Both the position numbers and the translations under genes were made by a program. From positions 1 to 48,930 of the forward strand of contig JACQIB010000005.1 in NCBI GenBank assembly GCA_016198755.1: DNA of 48,930 nucleotides. Reading direction: 5' to 3'. The DNA comes from Candidatus Aenigmatarchaeota archaeon. Lineage in GTDB: Archaea > Aenigmatarchaeota > Aenigmatarchaeia > Aenigmatarchaeales > JACQIB01. The notes below the pieces were generated by a model. The model ran no database searches and had not been told where the DNA came from. It saw only the letters and a list, made by a program, of their open reading frames with translations. Shown in pieces: positions 31,515 to 39,868 of the stretch. The stretch's first letter is position 1, and each line of letters opens with the position of its first letter.

Positions 31515-32033
31515 ATGGTTGAGATAATATTTCAGGCTGCTGCGCTTGCAAGCTTTCTTGCAGGTATTCTTATAGCAGAAGCTGTGACTTATAGGGTTTT
31601 CGGGAGGCCAAAACCCACTGTTGTAATACTGGATATTGTGCTGTTCGTTGTAATTGTAACAATAGTATCAAACCTGTTTTCCTTTTCAGAGCTCTCATGG
31701 TTTGTCTATGTAGTTAACTTCCTGATTGGATTGTTTACTATCCTTATTACAAGGACAATAGAGGGAGCGCTGGGGCTGACTGAGACTACTGTTGCAAGGG
31801 ATAAGCTGCTTGTGAATGTTGTAAAGGCTTTGAGTAGAGCTGGACTGTCAGAGGAGGAGATTGAAGATATATTGAAAAGGTCAGGCTTCTCGCCGAAAGC
31901 TGTTGAACGTTTTCAAGAGCTATTGCAAAGCTCTGCACCTCCGCTTTTGGGAAAACTTGCGAAAATTTCCGAGGATTTAGAGGAAATTAAGAAAGAATTG
32001 AAAAATCTGGGAAAAAAGAAAAGACGCCTTTAA
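31515..32033 (+). CDS. Membrane protein with a cytosolic helical tail, function unknown
   Basis: 172 aa. Three hydrophobic segments (about 5-25, 33-53 and 60-80) are followed by a charged tail. The tail contains a UBA-like short helical segment (G-L-S-E-E-E-I-E-D-I-L-K-R-S-G-F) and a terminal Lys/Glu-rich coiled coil. No family is recognised. The gene is expressed from its own TATA box and starts a short series with the YdjM-like and ATPase genes. Confidence 0.65.
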   Translation: MVEIIFQAAALASFLAGILIAEAVTYRVFGRPKPTVVILDIVLFVVIVTIVSNLFSFSELSWFVYVVNFLIGLFTILITRTIEGALGLTETTVARDKLLVNVVKALSRAGLSEEEIEDILKRSGFSPKAVERFQELLQSSAPPLLGKLAKISEDLEEIKKELKNLGKKKRRL

Positions 32034-32059
32034 ACCTTTCTAAAACCCTTTAGTTTTAT

Positions 32060-32575
32060 GTGCTGGGAAAGACACATGCCCTAGTGGCTGTGCTCCTGAC
32101 AGCTGTTTTGGGTTTTGGGATTATAGAAGCTGGAATAGCAGCAATTTTCAGCCTTCTGCCTGATGCTGATTTGCCCTACTCCTATGCTGGAAAGGTTTTC
32201 CCCTTCTCCTTGGCTGTTAACAGAAAATATGGGCACAGAACTGTTACACACAGCCTGCTTTCTCTGGGCTGTGTATCTGCAGTTGCGTTTTTTCTATATT
32301 TTCTGGGTATAGTTGGGTTAAACTTTGCAAAAGCAGCTATACTCGGTTATAGTTCTCATTTAGTTTTGGATCTGCTAAACCCTACTGGTATCCCATTGTT
32401 ATGGCCAAAGGATTTGTGGTTTATTCTGCTTGGGGGAAGGATTGTAGTTGGGGAATTGACAGAACAGGCTGTTTTCTGGATTTTGTTAGTGCTTTCTGCC
32501 GGCTATTTTGGAATAGAATGTTTTGGATTTACAAACTTTGGTTTTGGGGGTGGGTTGATTGGTTTTTGTAGGTAG
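32060..32575 (+). CDS. YdjM/LexA-binding-type membrane-bound metal-dependent hydrolase
   Basis: 171 aa. Conserved polar residues in and between hydrophobic helices match the YdjM (DUF457) family: G-K-T-H at the N-terminus, L-L-P-D-A-D, G-H-R-T-V-T-H-S and Y-S-S-H-L-V-L-D. These His and Asp residues are thought to bind metal at the membrane; the substrate is unknown in the family. The start is GTG. Its last 17 bp overlap the next gene, which suggests coupled translation. Confidence 0.8.
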   Translation: MLGKTHALVAVLLTAVLGFGIIEAGIAAIFSLLPDADLPYSYAGKVFPFSLAVNRKYGHRTVTHSLLSLGCVSAVAFFLYFLGIVGLNFAKAAILGYSSHLVLDLLNPTGIPLLWPKDLWFILLGGRIVVGELTEQAVFWILLVLSAGYFGIECFGFTNFGFGGGLIGFCR

Positions 32576-33329
32576 GAGGGTGGAAATTGGGAGAATAAAG
32601 GCTGCTCTGAAAGAAGGAAGGAATTGTATAGTTATTGGACGGTCTGGAGTTGGGAAAACTGCTTTAATTAGGTTTTTCTCTAAAGGTGGAGTGTACATGA
32701 GGAGCCCGCGCTCTCCAAGGCTTTTGCTGCAGAGGCTCTGCTCTGTTTTGGATATGAAAAGCGGGAGGGGAAGCAGCGAGGAGCTGTTAGAAGCTGTTTT
32801 AGAAGCAAAAACAAAGGGAACATTGAAAATTGTTTTGGATAACTTTTCCTCCTGCCCAAAGGCTATGGTTGATGTGCTCAGGGAACTTTCCCAGTTAAAC
32901 TGGATCTGGATTTTAGCTGCTGCAGAAAGAAAGCCTAAGGGAAGGGTAAACTGGATTTTTAAAGAAAGGATTTTTATTAATCCACTCGGGAGAGAAGAGA
33001 GCAAAAAACTGGCTGAAAAGCTTTTGGGAAAGAAGGTTCCTGCTGAGCAACTGTACAACAGAACACATGGTTACCCTGCTGCTGTTCTGGATGCTGTGGA
33101 AGAAATGAGAAAGAAGGGGGTACAGAAGGGGTTAGATAGATTGAAACCACATCCTGTAACAAGGCAGGGGAGGATTGACTTACTTCCTCCGGAATATCTG
33201 ACTGTTATTGCTTATTTTCTTTTATTTGTCAGGTATGTGGCTTTAGGAGAAGGAAGCGATGCTTTATTTATTACTGCAGGAGCTTTAGGTTTTCTCACTC
33301 TTGCCTTTAGCAAACTTGGGAAGCGCTAA
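32559..33329 (+). CDS. AAA-type ATPase with C-terminal membrane segments
   Basis: 256 aa. It opens with F-V-G-R-R-x-E-I and Walker A G-R-S-G-V-G-K-T-A, then Walker B-like L-K-I-V-L-D-N-F, and R-E-L-S-Q-L as a sensor-type strand region, as in archaeal ORC-like or MoxR-like ATPases, but the protein is short. Two hydrophobic helices near the end (about 215-250) suggest membrane attachment. The start is TTG with GGGGGTGGG upstream, inside the end of the preceding gene. Function is unknown. Confidence 0.7.
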   Translation: MVFVGRRVEIGRIKAALKEGRNCIVIGRSGVGKTALIRFFSKGGVYMRSPRSPRLLLQRLCSVLDMKSGRGSSEELLEAVLEAKTKGTLKIVLDNFSSCPKAMVDVLRELSQLNWIWILAAAERKPKGRVNWIFKERIFINPLGREESKKLAEKLLGKKVPAEQLYNRTHGYPAAVLDAVEEMRKKGVQKGLDRLKPHPVTRQGRIDLLPPEYLTVIAYFLLFVRYVALGEGSDALFITAGALGFLTLAFSKLGKR

Positions 33330-33353
33330 ACCAGTAAAAATGCAATATCACTG

Positions 33354-33635
33354 TTATATGCCGTAAGTTGGGTCATGTTTTCCATATGTAACAACATTTA
33401 TCCTATGGAATTCCTCATCAACAGAATAAATGAGTATAAAATGGGAATCTATATGTACGCTGTAATATCCCTTCCAGCGACCGACTAGCGGTTCCCCGTG
33501 AGCATATGGGTTCTGCCTGACTTTTTCCAGTTTTTTATCTATTATCCTTCGTTGATGGGGGTTTTTCCTGAAGCGCTTCTTCAAATCCTTTTCTATATCC
33601 TTCTCATAAAGAATAGAATAATCCTGGTTTTCCAA
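33354..33635 (-). CDS. RelE/YafQ-like mRNA interferase
   Basis: 93 aa. The order K-D-L-K-K-R-F-x-K-N-P, I-I-D-K-K-L-E-K-V-R-Q-N-P-Y, then P-L-V-G-R-W-K-G-Y-Y-S-V-H and F-I-L-I-Y-S-V is the RelE-superfamily toxin fold (helix pair then beta sheet), and Y-G-K-H-D-P-T-Y ends with the usual His/Tyr tail. These toxins cut mRNA at the ribosome. The start is a TTG; TTTAAAAT near 33675 is a promoter candidate. A 61-aa gene 123 bp upstream on the same strand may be its antitoxin. Confidence 0.75.
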   Translation of the reverse strand: MENQDYSILYEKDIEKDLKKRFRKNPHQRRIIDKKLEKVRQNPYAHGEPLVGRWKGYYSVHIDSHFILIYSVDEEFHRINVVTYGKHDPTYGI

Positions 33636-33758
33636 CGTGTGCTCAGCCAGTTTATCACCAACTGTAATAACAATGGATTTTAAACTTGCTTAAAGGCGTC
33701 GCTTTTACAAAGGTTTTTTCCAAATAAATCCGCAGGAACGCCCAAATACAGAATTAAT

Positions 33759-33944
33759 CTAGCGGGTGCGGGATACCCTAGGTGAAGACCTAAGTATGTG
33801 ATCTATCATCTCTCTTGCTGTTCTAAATGGTCCTACATAGGTACCCTTCTGTTCGGCACGCTCTAAACGCTTTACAGTACCAGAATCAAAAGGCCCATGA
33901 CTATCTCCAACATAATCCCCTCCCCGATTCCCGTATCCTTCCAT
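33759..33944 (-). CDS. Small protein, candidate antitoxin of the RelE-like toxin
   Basis: 61 aa. The N-terminal half is rich in Gly, Asp and Arg; the C-terminal half (G-P-F-R-T-A-R-E-M-I-D-H-I-L-R-S) resembles the toxin-binding tail helices of RelB-type antitoxins, though no DNA-binding motif is obvious. A strong TATA box (TTTATATTATATG on this strand) lies about 25 bp before the ATG. It precedes the RelE-like gene on the same strand, but with an unusually wide gap of 123 bp containing a second promoter candidate. The pairing is an inference. Confidence 0.45.
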   Translation of the reverse strand: MEGYGNRGGDYVGDSHGPFDSGTVKRLERAEQKGTYVGPFRTAREMIDHILRSSPRVSRTR

Positions 33945-34012
33945 GCCACTTATCTGCAGGGCATATAATATAAAGGTTTACTCTACTCCTACGGCAGCAG
34001 CAAGACAACTGC

Positions 34013-34597
34013 TTATTTTTTGGCAGAAAGCTGTTGTGCAGCCTCCCGAAGGCTTACAATAGAGAGCTTTAGCTTTTCAGCAATCTCCCTTTGTGTTAAA
34101 TCAGAGCAGAGATAGAGTGCTGCAGCAGCCAATATTTTTCCGCTCCTGTTTAATTTTGCCCTTTTCAACAGCTTTGCTGCTGCTGTTTCAGCCTCTTGGC
34201 TCAAACCTAAGATAGAGGCATAGCGGGGGAGAAAAAGCTTTGCCTGAGCTGGCAGGATTTTTATTTCAAGTGCTGGAGAGAGGCGCTTTTGTATATTATA
34301 TAGCTCCTGCGGATCGCACTCTATAACAGCAGCAACCTCCTCTGCTGTGCGCGGGCTTCTGCTGTGAGCTGCCAGATAAACAAGAGTTGCACATACTGTT
34401 TCTGTCCTGAGCCCGCGTGTTTTCCCTTTTTCAGATAATTTCCTATACATATCCAAAGACTCCATAGAAACTGTCCTTGGAAGAGCAAGAGCAGAACAAT
34501 ATTTGTTTATCAGAGAACGGGCAAAGAAAATGCTCCTCTCCCTTGTTGTATAGACAAACCGCTTGATAATTTTTTCCTTATCCCTCTTTTTGCCCAC
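34013..34597 (-). CDS. TFB-like cyclin-fold protein without the N-terminal zinc ribbon
   Basis: 194 aa. Two cyclin-like repeats of transcription factor B are recognisable (S-I-F-F-A-R-S-L-I-N-K-Y; V-C-A-T-L-V-Y-L-A-A-H-S-R-S-P-R-T-A-E-E-V; then K-I-L-A-A-A-A-L-Y-L-C-S-D-L-T-Q-R-E-I-A). Full-length archaeal TFB is about 300 aa and has a zinc ribbon that recruits RNA polymerase plus a B-reader; both are missing here. It could bind TBP-DNA complexes without polymerase recruitment, acting as an alternative or inhibitory factor. The start is GTG, with GGTATAAATTTC about 22 bp before it. Another, complete TFB would be expected elsewhere in the genome. Confidence 0.75.
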   Translation of the reverse strand: MGKKRDKEKIIKRFVYTTRERSIFFARSLINKYCSALALPRTVSMESLDMYRKLSEKGKTRGLRTETVCATLVYLAAHSRSPRTAEEVAAVIECDPQELYNIQKRLSPALEIKILPAQAKLFLPRYASILGLSQEAETAAAKLLKRAKLNRSGKILAAAALYLCSDLTQREIAEKLKLSIVSLREAAQQLSAKK

Positions 34598-34707
34598 AAT
34601 ATATTAGTGAAATTTATACCATATAAAGGCATCTATTTTATCTTTGTTATAATGAAGAAAATATAACATTATATTGCTGAACTGCGCTATTGTTCTGGGG
34701 GTTTCTT

Positions 34708-35295
34708 GTGAAAATTGGTATAACAGGGACGCACGGGGTTGGAAAAACTTCTCTTGCACATTCTCTTTGTGGAGAATTGAAAGAAAGAGGAATACATGCG
34801 GTTGTAAGTTCTGAGCATGAAAGACAATCTCCTTTTCCAGCTGGCACCGAATCAAGAAATAGTGTGGAAGCTCAGTGCTGGATTTTGGGAAAGCAGTTTT
34901 TGGAGGAGATAGAACTCTCCTCAAGATATCCGGTTGTTATATGTGACAGGACAATGCTCTGCAACTATGCATACTTTTTATGGAACCTGGAAAAAGCCCC
35001 GCCTGAAGTGCAAAACAGCCCAATGGTTCAGGTTATTAAAAATATGGTTAGAGAGTGGCTGAAAACCTATACATACTTCTTTAGAATACCAATTTCAGAC
35101 CAAAAAACACTAATGGAGGATAAATTCCGCAGCACAACCACTGACTGGCAGAGGGAGATTGACAGAATTATAGACAAAGCTGTGGAAGAGTTTGGGATAA
35201 AACAAATTGTTGTTCCATTAGCCACAAACACAAAAAGAGTGGATCAGATTTTAAGGGTTGTTGGGAAGGATATTGGTATAGAAACCCAACCTTAA
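34708..35295 (+). CDS. P-loop ATPase/kinase of the AAA_28 (NadR-like) type
   Basis: 195 aa. The N-terminus K-I-G-I-T-G-T-H-G-V-G-K-T-S is a Walker A motif at the very start, and Y-P-V-V-I-C-D-R-T matches the Walker B/DR region of nucleoside or nicotinamide-riboside kinase-like enzymes. A lid region with basic residues (K-F-R-S-T-T-T-D-W-Q-R-E-I-D-R-I-I) follows. The phosphate acceptor is unknown. The GTG at 34708 is used, six bases after GGGGGT; a TTG six codons earlier would add hydrophobic residues before the first strand. Confidence 0.7.
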   Translation: MKIGITGTHGVGKTSLAHSLCGELKERGIHAVVSSEHERQSPFPAGTESRNSVEAQCWILGKQFLEEIELSSRYPVVICDRTMLCNYAYFLWNLEKAPPEVQNSPMVQVIKNMVREWLKTYTYFFRIPISDQKTLMEDKFRSTTTDWQREIDRIIDKAVEEFGIKQIVVPLATNTKRVDQILRVVGKDIGIETQP

Positions 35296-35319
35296 GGCAG
35301 TTATTTAAAGGTTTGGTTG

Positions 35320-35901
35320 ATGAAACTTATAATGCCACTGGGATCAGTTCCAATATCAATGGATAGAAATGCGCTGAGAGTTTTCCATCTTACAACTGGA
35401 ACCAGATACAAACATGCAGTGCAGGGGGTTGTCTATGGACTTTTCAATCTGCCTGATGATGAAGGAGTTCTTGGGGTTGTAAGACCTATGCCAATAAAAG
35501 CTGGAAATTTTGACCTGTGGGAAGGGACAACTATTCCAGAGCTCTCAATTGCACTGTCTGCAAATGCCAATGCAAACCCTGTTATTTTAAGGAATGGGGG
35601 AAGGATTGTTGCGTATGTTGCTGGGAGTGATCCATTCCATGAGAATAAAACTCCATCTATTATGTACGATGCCCCGCCACTTTCGCATATGCAGCCGGGT
35701 GGGATTGCTGTTTTCAGGAACATAAGGCATGGAGCAAGAGCCTTTTATGAGCAGACTCAAGGAGAGCCTAGAATGTTCCATGTGAGGACAGAGTTGCTTG
35801 AGAAACTGGATGAGATACCCCCAGTTAGAGATGATACTCTTCTGGAGAGGTTTGAAGCAAGGGTTTTCCAGCACGCACCCGTTCCCATGCCACGTGCGTA
35901 A
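35320..35901 (+). CDS. Hypothetical soluble protein (193 aa)
   Basis: No family is recognised. The sequence has no membrane segment or signal peptide and is rich in beta-type residues with several Pro, Met and His. The ATG at 35320 (a TTG lies directly before it) follows the kinase-like gene by 24 bp on the same strand, so the two are probably co-transcribed. Its compact coding frame without interruption and its position between well-supported genes are the only support for function. Confidence 0.55.
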   Translation: MKLIMPLGSVPISMDRNALRVFHLTTGTRYKHAVQGVVYGLFNLPDDEGVLGVVRPMPIKAGNFDLWEGTTIPELSIALSANANANPVILRNGGRIVAYVAGSDPFHENKTPSIMYDAPPLSHMQPGGIAVFRNIRHGARAFYEQTQGEPRMFHVRTELLEKLDEIPPVRDDTLLERFEARVFQHAPVPMPRA

Positions 35902-35910
35902 ACTGCAGAA

Positions 35911-35921
35911 GCTATAAATAT
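35911..35921 (+). promoter_or_regulatory. TATA box for tRNA-Pro
   Basis: GCTATAAATAT centred 27 bp before the first base of the tRNA. Confidence 0.65.
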
Positions 35922-35942
35922 ACTCTGCTTCTTTTATTGTGC

Positions 35943-36018
35943 GGGCTCGTGGTATAGCTTGGTATTATTCCAGCCTTGGGAGCTGGCGACCTGTGTTCGA
36001 ATCACAGCGAGCCCACCA
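35943..36018 (+). tRNA. tRNA-Pro(UGG)
   Basis: Acceptor GGGCTCG (35943-35949) pairs with CGAGCCC (36008-36014), followed by A73 and encoded CCA (36016-36018). The anticodon arm CCAGC-CTTGGGA-GCTGG gives anticodon TGG, and the T arm CTGTG-TTCGAAT-CACAG is standard. There is no intron. A TATA box lies at the expected distance. Confidence 0.96.
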
Positions 36019-36046
36019 TTTGTTTTACTGTATTAATAATTGCAAC

Positions 36047-36553
36047 CTATACAAATGGATTTTCCTCTATACCAAGATAATAAGGCTGCCTTCCAATGAA
36101 ACCTGACAATTCTCCTTCTCTGGTCCCTATTGCTTTGGGTCTTTTAAGAATTTCTAGAACCTCATATGTATTACAGTATGAAAGGTCCATTAAAGTCATC
36201 CGAACAGTTGTATCACCGTCTCTGCTAAGCTCTGCTACAGGACAGACAGAAAGCGTTGTTTTTCCTGCTTCACTCTTCTGTATCATACACCTATACATTG
36301 TATCTGAATCAGGAGCTCCCTTATCATTTGTTCTTGTAATAGGAATTAAAATGAGGGTTGCAATCTCTGTGAACCCTGGCATAGGATATTCATTAACTGA
36401 CTGGATGGGTGGCACGCCTGACCATAAAATAGCTTCAGTTGGTTTGTAAATCGTATTTCTGGATTTGTATTCTCCAGTTCTTTTAATATCGCCTAAAATC
36501 CTCCGGAACAGCGGTGGATCTATTGTTCTCACATAAGCACGCGGCATTTCCAT
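36047..36553 (-). CDS. Hypothetical soluble protein (168 aa)
   Basis: No domain is recognised; an alpha/beta protein with several hydrophobic strands (T-L-I-L-I-P-I-T-R-T-N) but no membrane segment. A region S-R-D-G-D-T-T-V-R-M-T-L-M-D-L loosely resembles S-R-T-N-S-D-L-R-F-E-G-M-I-P-L-H-D in the unknown protein at 22056, which may mean a shared lineage-specific family (weak). GTTTAAAAGC on this strand about 25-30 bp before the ATG is a promoter candidate, back-to-back with that of the LAGLIDADG gene. Confidence 0.55.
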   Translation of the reverse strand: MEMPRAYVRTIDPPLFRRILGDIKRTGEYKSRNTIYKPTEAILWSGVPPIQSVNEYPMPGFTEIATLILIPITRTNDKGAPDSDTMYRCMIQKSEAGKTTLSVCPVAELSRDGDTTVRMTLMDLSYCNTYEVLEILKRPKAIGTREGELSGFIGRQPYYLGIEENPFV

Positions 36554-36599
36554 AGGTTTTCTTGAAGAGAAAAGCTTTTAAACCGCACACTTCTCCTCT

Positions 36600-36608
36600 G
36601 TTTATAAA
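36600..36608 (+). promoter_or_regulatory. TATA box for the LAGLIDADG gene
   Basis: GTTTATAAA centred 26 bp before the ATG at 36630 and no Shine-Dalgarno sequence. Confidence 0.55.
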
Positions 36609-36629
36609 GATTTCTTTCCACTGCTAGTT

Positions 36630-37715
36630 ATGGTTGCAAAGAGGGGAGATATTGCGAAAGACTTGAAAGGGAAAAGCCCAGCCCAGAGAGATAGATATTT
36701 GTGCACAACCTTGGGGCTGACTCCGGGAGAATTGTCTGGCTTACACACTGGTCCTGTTTATTCAAGGTTGGAAAGGGGTGTTGAACTTATTTATCATGGA
36801 GGTCATGAGAATGGAAATAGAGAAAACCTATCCTTCATAACAACCTCTTTGCTAGCATATCTTGCAGGGGTTACCGTATCTGATGTATCAACCAGTCTTA
36901 TGGGAAGATATCGTGATAGGAGAAAGGAATTATATGATGCGCATAGGTTGAATCCACCGTATATAGAGCTTTTGAGGCATGATGTTAGCGGGGAGAAACT
37001 GCCATTTACAGAGGAAAGAAATGTTTGGAAAGGATTCAAGCCAAGTGTAGATGACTGGAGAAGGGACGTTACTCTTCCGCTTCCGCCTTTCGATAGAGAA
37101 ACCTCGCAGGTTCTGGGTGTTATGTGGGGGGATGGGTACATACAACGTGGCAGGAACTTTAGTCTTATTGGGGGTACTAGAGACTCGAAGTTTTATGATA
37201 TTATCGTCTCGCGTATGTCTAAGCTTTTTAATTTACCCTTGGAAGTCAGGATTCGTGAGTATGAAGATTCTATTAGTGGGAGAAGGGTAGATGTTTCCTC
37301 TCCTGTTGTAGATGTTTCCAGCAGAGCTGTTTGTACATGGCTTGCAAATGACTTGGAGTTCCCTCTTGGAAAAAAGGAAAACTGGGGAAAGAGGAATGTA
37401 CAGCTTCCTACTACTCATTGTGACAAAGAGGGGCTTTTGGAGGGTTTGAATGCATCAATGGGAACTCTTATGAATAATAAAAAAGAGGATAGGTATATAT
37501 TTTTGATTTATGACAAGGATAGGAAATTTGTAGAGGGGGTACATAGACTTGCAAAAGAAGCGGGTTACAACCCCACAGCAGTTTTTGCAATCGATAGCCA
37601 GCTATTCAAAAGGTCATGGAAGTTTGCCTACAGAGCAATGGACACAGGACGCTTAGTCTTCCTTAACCCAAGGCACAGACAAGCTATTCAGAGCCAGCCT
37701 GTACCTGCCCCTTAA
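36630..37715 (+). CDS. Free-standing LAGLIDADG-type endonuclease-like protein, second motif degenerate
   Basis: 361 aa. Around residue 160-171, V-L-G-V-M-W-G-D-G-Y-I is a clear LAGLIDADG motif, followed by the family's G-G-T-R-D-S-K-F-Y-D strand-helix and L-F-N-L-P. The second motif (L-L-E-G-L-N-A-S-M-G-T-L, about 267-278) has lost the catalytic acidic residue, which a monomeric homing endonuclease needs in both motifs. It is not embedded in an intron or intein. The N-terminal 150 residues are helical and unassigned. It may be a domesticated DNA-binding protein, like WhiA-type derivatives (inference). The 3' end overlaps hel308 by 32 bp, convergent. Confidence 0.75.
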   Translation: MVAKRGDIAKDLKGKSPAQRDRYLCTTLGLTPGELSGLHTGPVYSRLERGVELIYHGGHENGNRENLSFITTSLLAYLAGVTVSDVSTSLMGRYRDRRKELYDAHRLNPPYIELLRHDVSGEKLPFTEERNVWKGFKPSVDDWRRDVTLPLPPFDRETSQVLGVMWGDGYIQRGRNFSLIGGTRDSKFYDIIVSRMSKLFNLPLEVRIREYEDSISGRRVDVSSPVVDVSSRAVCTWLANDLEFPLGKKENWGKRNVQLPTTHCDKEGLLEGLNASMGTLMNNKKEDRYIFLIYDKDRKFVEGVHRLAKEAGYNPTAVFAIDSQLFKRSWKFAYRAMDTGRLVFLNPRHRQAIQSQPVPAP

Positions 37716-39816
37716 CTGCGCGTGCAGTGGCAGCACCTAAAATCCTCTCTAAAACATCTTCTGGGGCTTTTTTTAGCTCTGCAATTCCCCTTAAGTTGGA
37801 AGCCCAGAGCCTGCGGGCACGAATCCTTCCAATTCCCTTCAACTTTACCAGTGGGAGAAGCTCTTCTTTAACTCCATACTTCATCCTGACCCTGAGCTTG
37901 CGGATTGATTTCTCTGCATCCCTGTTCTGGGAGAGCAGAGCCAGCTCTGAGAGAGAATAAAGAAGCCAGTCTGCAAGCTCCCTTTTACCATGGATTTCTC
38001 CGGGAGAAATTTTGTATTTCACATTCAGTTCCTCTTCTGTGCGCTCTGTGCACCAGTCCTCGAAAAAGAGTGCGGTTTTGAAAGTTTCAAGGAAGGAATC
38101 ATAGTCTGAAGACCAGTCTTCTGGAGGAACAATCAACAATTCATCGTTCCTTTTAACAACAAGCTCGTTTATGGCTTCGAGCTCTCTGCTATAAACAGAA
38201 AGGGCTGGGGAGAGCTCCTTTGCGCTGGAAATAAGCTGCAGCAGGCCAATAGAAGAGGGGAAGGTAGACAAATTGTCCAAAAAGTAATGGGCTGTTTCAG
38301 GATCTATGTATAGTTGGGAGACGCGCTTTCCTATTGTTGTAGGTTTTAGCTCCTGCCCGATCCTTATTATAAAGCCCCAGTCTGCCAATTCTCCCAAAAC
38401 AGAAGAAAGTTTTCCTTCAATATCACCTTCTTTTCCAAATTGGTGTGCATAAAAGGTTTTTGAAAAAACCTCTAAAAGATCAGTTTCTGATTTAACAGTC
38501 TCGGAAGCTATAAGGGATAAAGTGTGCATTCTGAGGACAGGCTCTGCTGCAAGCTTGCTGTATATTTCTTCGGCTTCTCCCATTACAAATTTTTCATAGA
38601 GCTCGCGCGCTTCGCGCTTATCTTTTGCAATAAGTATGGATTCTCCCCATTTATCAAAAGAAGGGCGGCCAGCCCTCCCAATCATTTGCTGGTATTCTAA
38701 AACTGGAATAAAAGTATATCCATAATGCTGGTAATACCTTTTACAGTCCCTTATAACAGCGCGGAAACAGGGTAAATCCAATCCAGCTGAAAGAGTTGGG
38801 GTGGAAGCTATTGATTTTATAATCCTGTCCCTGAAAGCCTGCTCTATTGCTTTTCTCTGTGTGTTTGTTAACCCTGCATGATGGAAGGCTGTACCTCCAC
38901 GTACGCATTCTGCAAGCCTGTGGCACTGCTTTGTTGGGGTCTCAAGAACTTTTTCAACTTCTGCAGCAAGCTTTTCCAGCTTGATTTTCTCCTCTGGGCT
39001 AAGTATTTTAGAGAGGTGGAGAGCAGAGCGCTCTGCTATTGATTCTGCACTCCTTCTTGTGCTTGCGAAAATCATGGATTGTTTTCCTTCCTTTGCTGTT
39101 TTCTCAGCTATAGAAACCTCAGGGTCCTTTTCCGTATCCAGCTCTAAAGGTTCTCTGTCTTGGAACTGGACTTTTTCCCCGTCATAAACTCCTTGGTATA
39201 GTTTAACAGGTCTCCATTCGCTTTTTACCAGTTCCCCATCTATCCAGCCTGACAAATCCTTTGAATTTTTTATTGTTGCTGACAGAAAAAGGAATACTGC
39301 ACGCGGGCAGAGTTTTCTAAGGTTTGTAATAACCATTTCAAGTGTTGGGCCGCGCGAAGGATCATTTAACAGATGTACTTCGTCTATAACAATTGCAGCT
39401 GTCTGTTCTATCCATTGTGCTTTGTGCCTTAATATAGAGTCTGTTTTTTCTGCTGTCAAAACTACAATATCATAGTCTCTCAACCAATTATCAGAACTGT
39501 CATAATCCCCAGTGCTTATACCAACCCTATAGTCTTGGAAACGTTGCTTAAAGCTCTCATACTTTTCATTTGCCAGAGCTCTCAAAGGAACAATATACAG
39601 GGCTTTCCCTTTCTTTTCTAGCAGGGTTTTGGAAATAAGCATTTCAGCCATAAGGGTTTTCCCTGAAGCTGTTGGAGCTGCTATAACAAAGCTCTTTTTC
39701 AGCTCTAACAATCCTTTATCAACAGCAGCCTCCTGAGGCGGGTTTAGTTTTTCTATTCCTCTTTCCTGCAAGTTTCTTAAAAAAGCTCCCGGAAGCTCTA
39801 GAGAAGATATTTGCAT
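37684..39816 (-). CDS. hel308: Hel308-type superfamily 2 DNA helicase
   Basis: 710 aa, the normal size. The order is Q motif, motif I A-P-T-A-S-G-K-T, Ia P-L-R-A-L-A, motif II D-E-V-H, motif III S-A-T-I, motif IV, and motif VI Q-M-I-G-R-A-G-R-P, followed by a winged helix, the ratchet domain and a C-terminal helix-hairpin-helix L-K-G-I-G-R-I-R-A-R-R-L. Hel308 unwinds lagging-strand structures at stalled replication forks with 3'-5' polarity. The ATG is set at the Met before I-S-S-L-E-L-P; a longer frame upstream lacks any family similarity and would overlap a divergent gene. Confidence 0.93.
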   Translation of the reverse strand: MQISSLELPGAFLRNLQERGIEKLNPPQEAAVDKGLLELKKSFVIAAPTASGKTLMAEMLISKTLLEKKGKALYIVPLRALANEKYESFKQRFQDYRVGISTGDYDSSDNWLRDYDIVVLTAEKTDSILRHKAQWIEQTAAIVIDEVHLLNDPSRGPTLEMVITNLRKLCPRAVFLFLSATIKNSKDLSGWIDGELVKSEWRPVKLYQGVYDGEKVQFQDREPLELDTEKDPEVSIAEKTAKEGKQSMIFASTRRSAESIAERSALHLSKILSPEEKIKLEKLAAEVEKVLETPTKQCHRLAECVRGGTAFHHAGLTNTQRKAIEQAFRDRIIKSIASTPTLSAGLDLPCFRAVIRDCKRYYQHYGYTFIPVLEYQQMIGRAGRPSFDKWGESILIAKDKREARELYEKFVMGEAEEIYSKLAAEPVLRMHTLSLIASETVKSETDLLEVFSKTFYAHQFGKEGDIEGKLSSVLGELADWGFIIRIGQELKPTTIGKRVSQLYIDPETAHYFLDNLSTFPSSIGLLQLISSAKELSPALSVYSRELEAINELVVKRNDELLIVPPEDWSSDYDSFLETFKTALFFEDWCTERTEEELNVKYKISPGEIHGKRELADWLLYSLSELALLSQNRDAEKSIRKLRVRMKYGVKEELLPLVKLKGIGRIRARRLWASNLRGIAELKKAPEDVLERILGAATARAVKGQVQAGSE

Positions 39817-39868
39817 GGGCAAATTATGTGCACAGAACAGATAAATGCTAACGTTATATAGTATTTTC

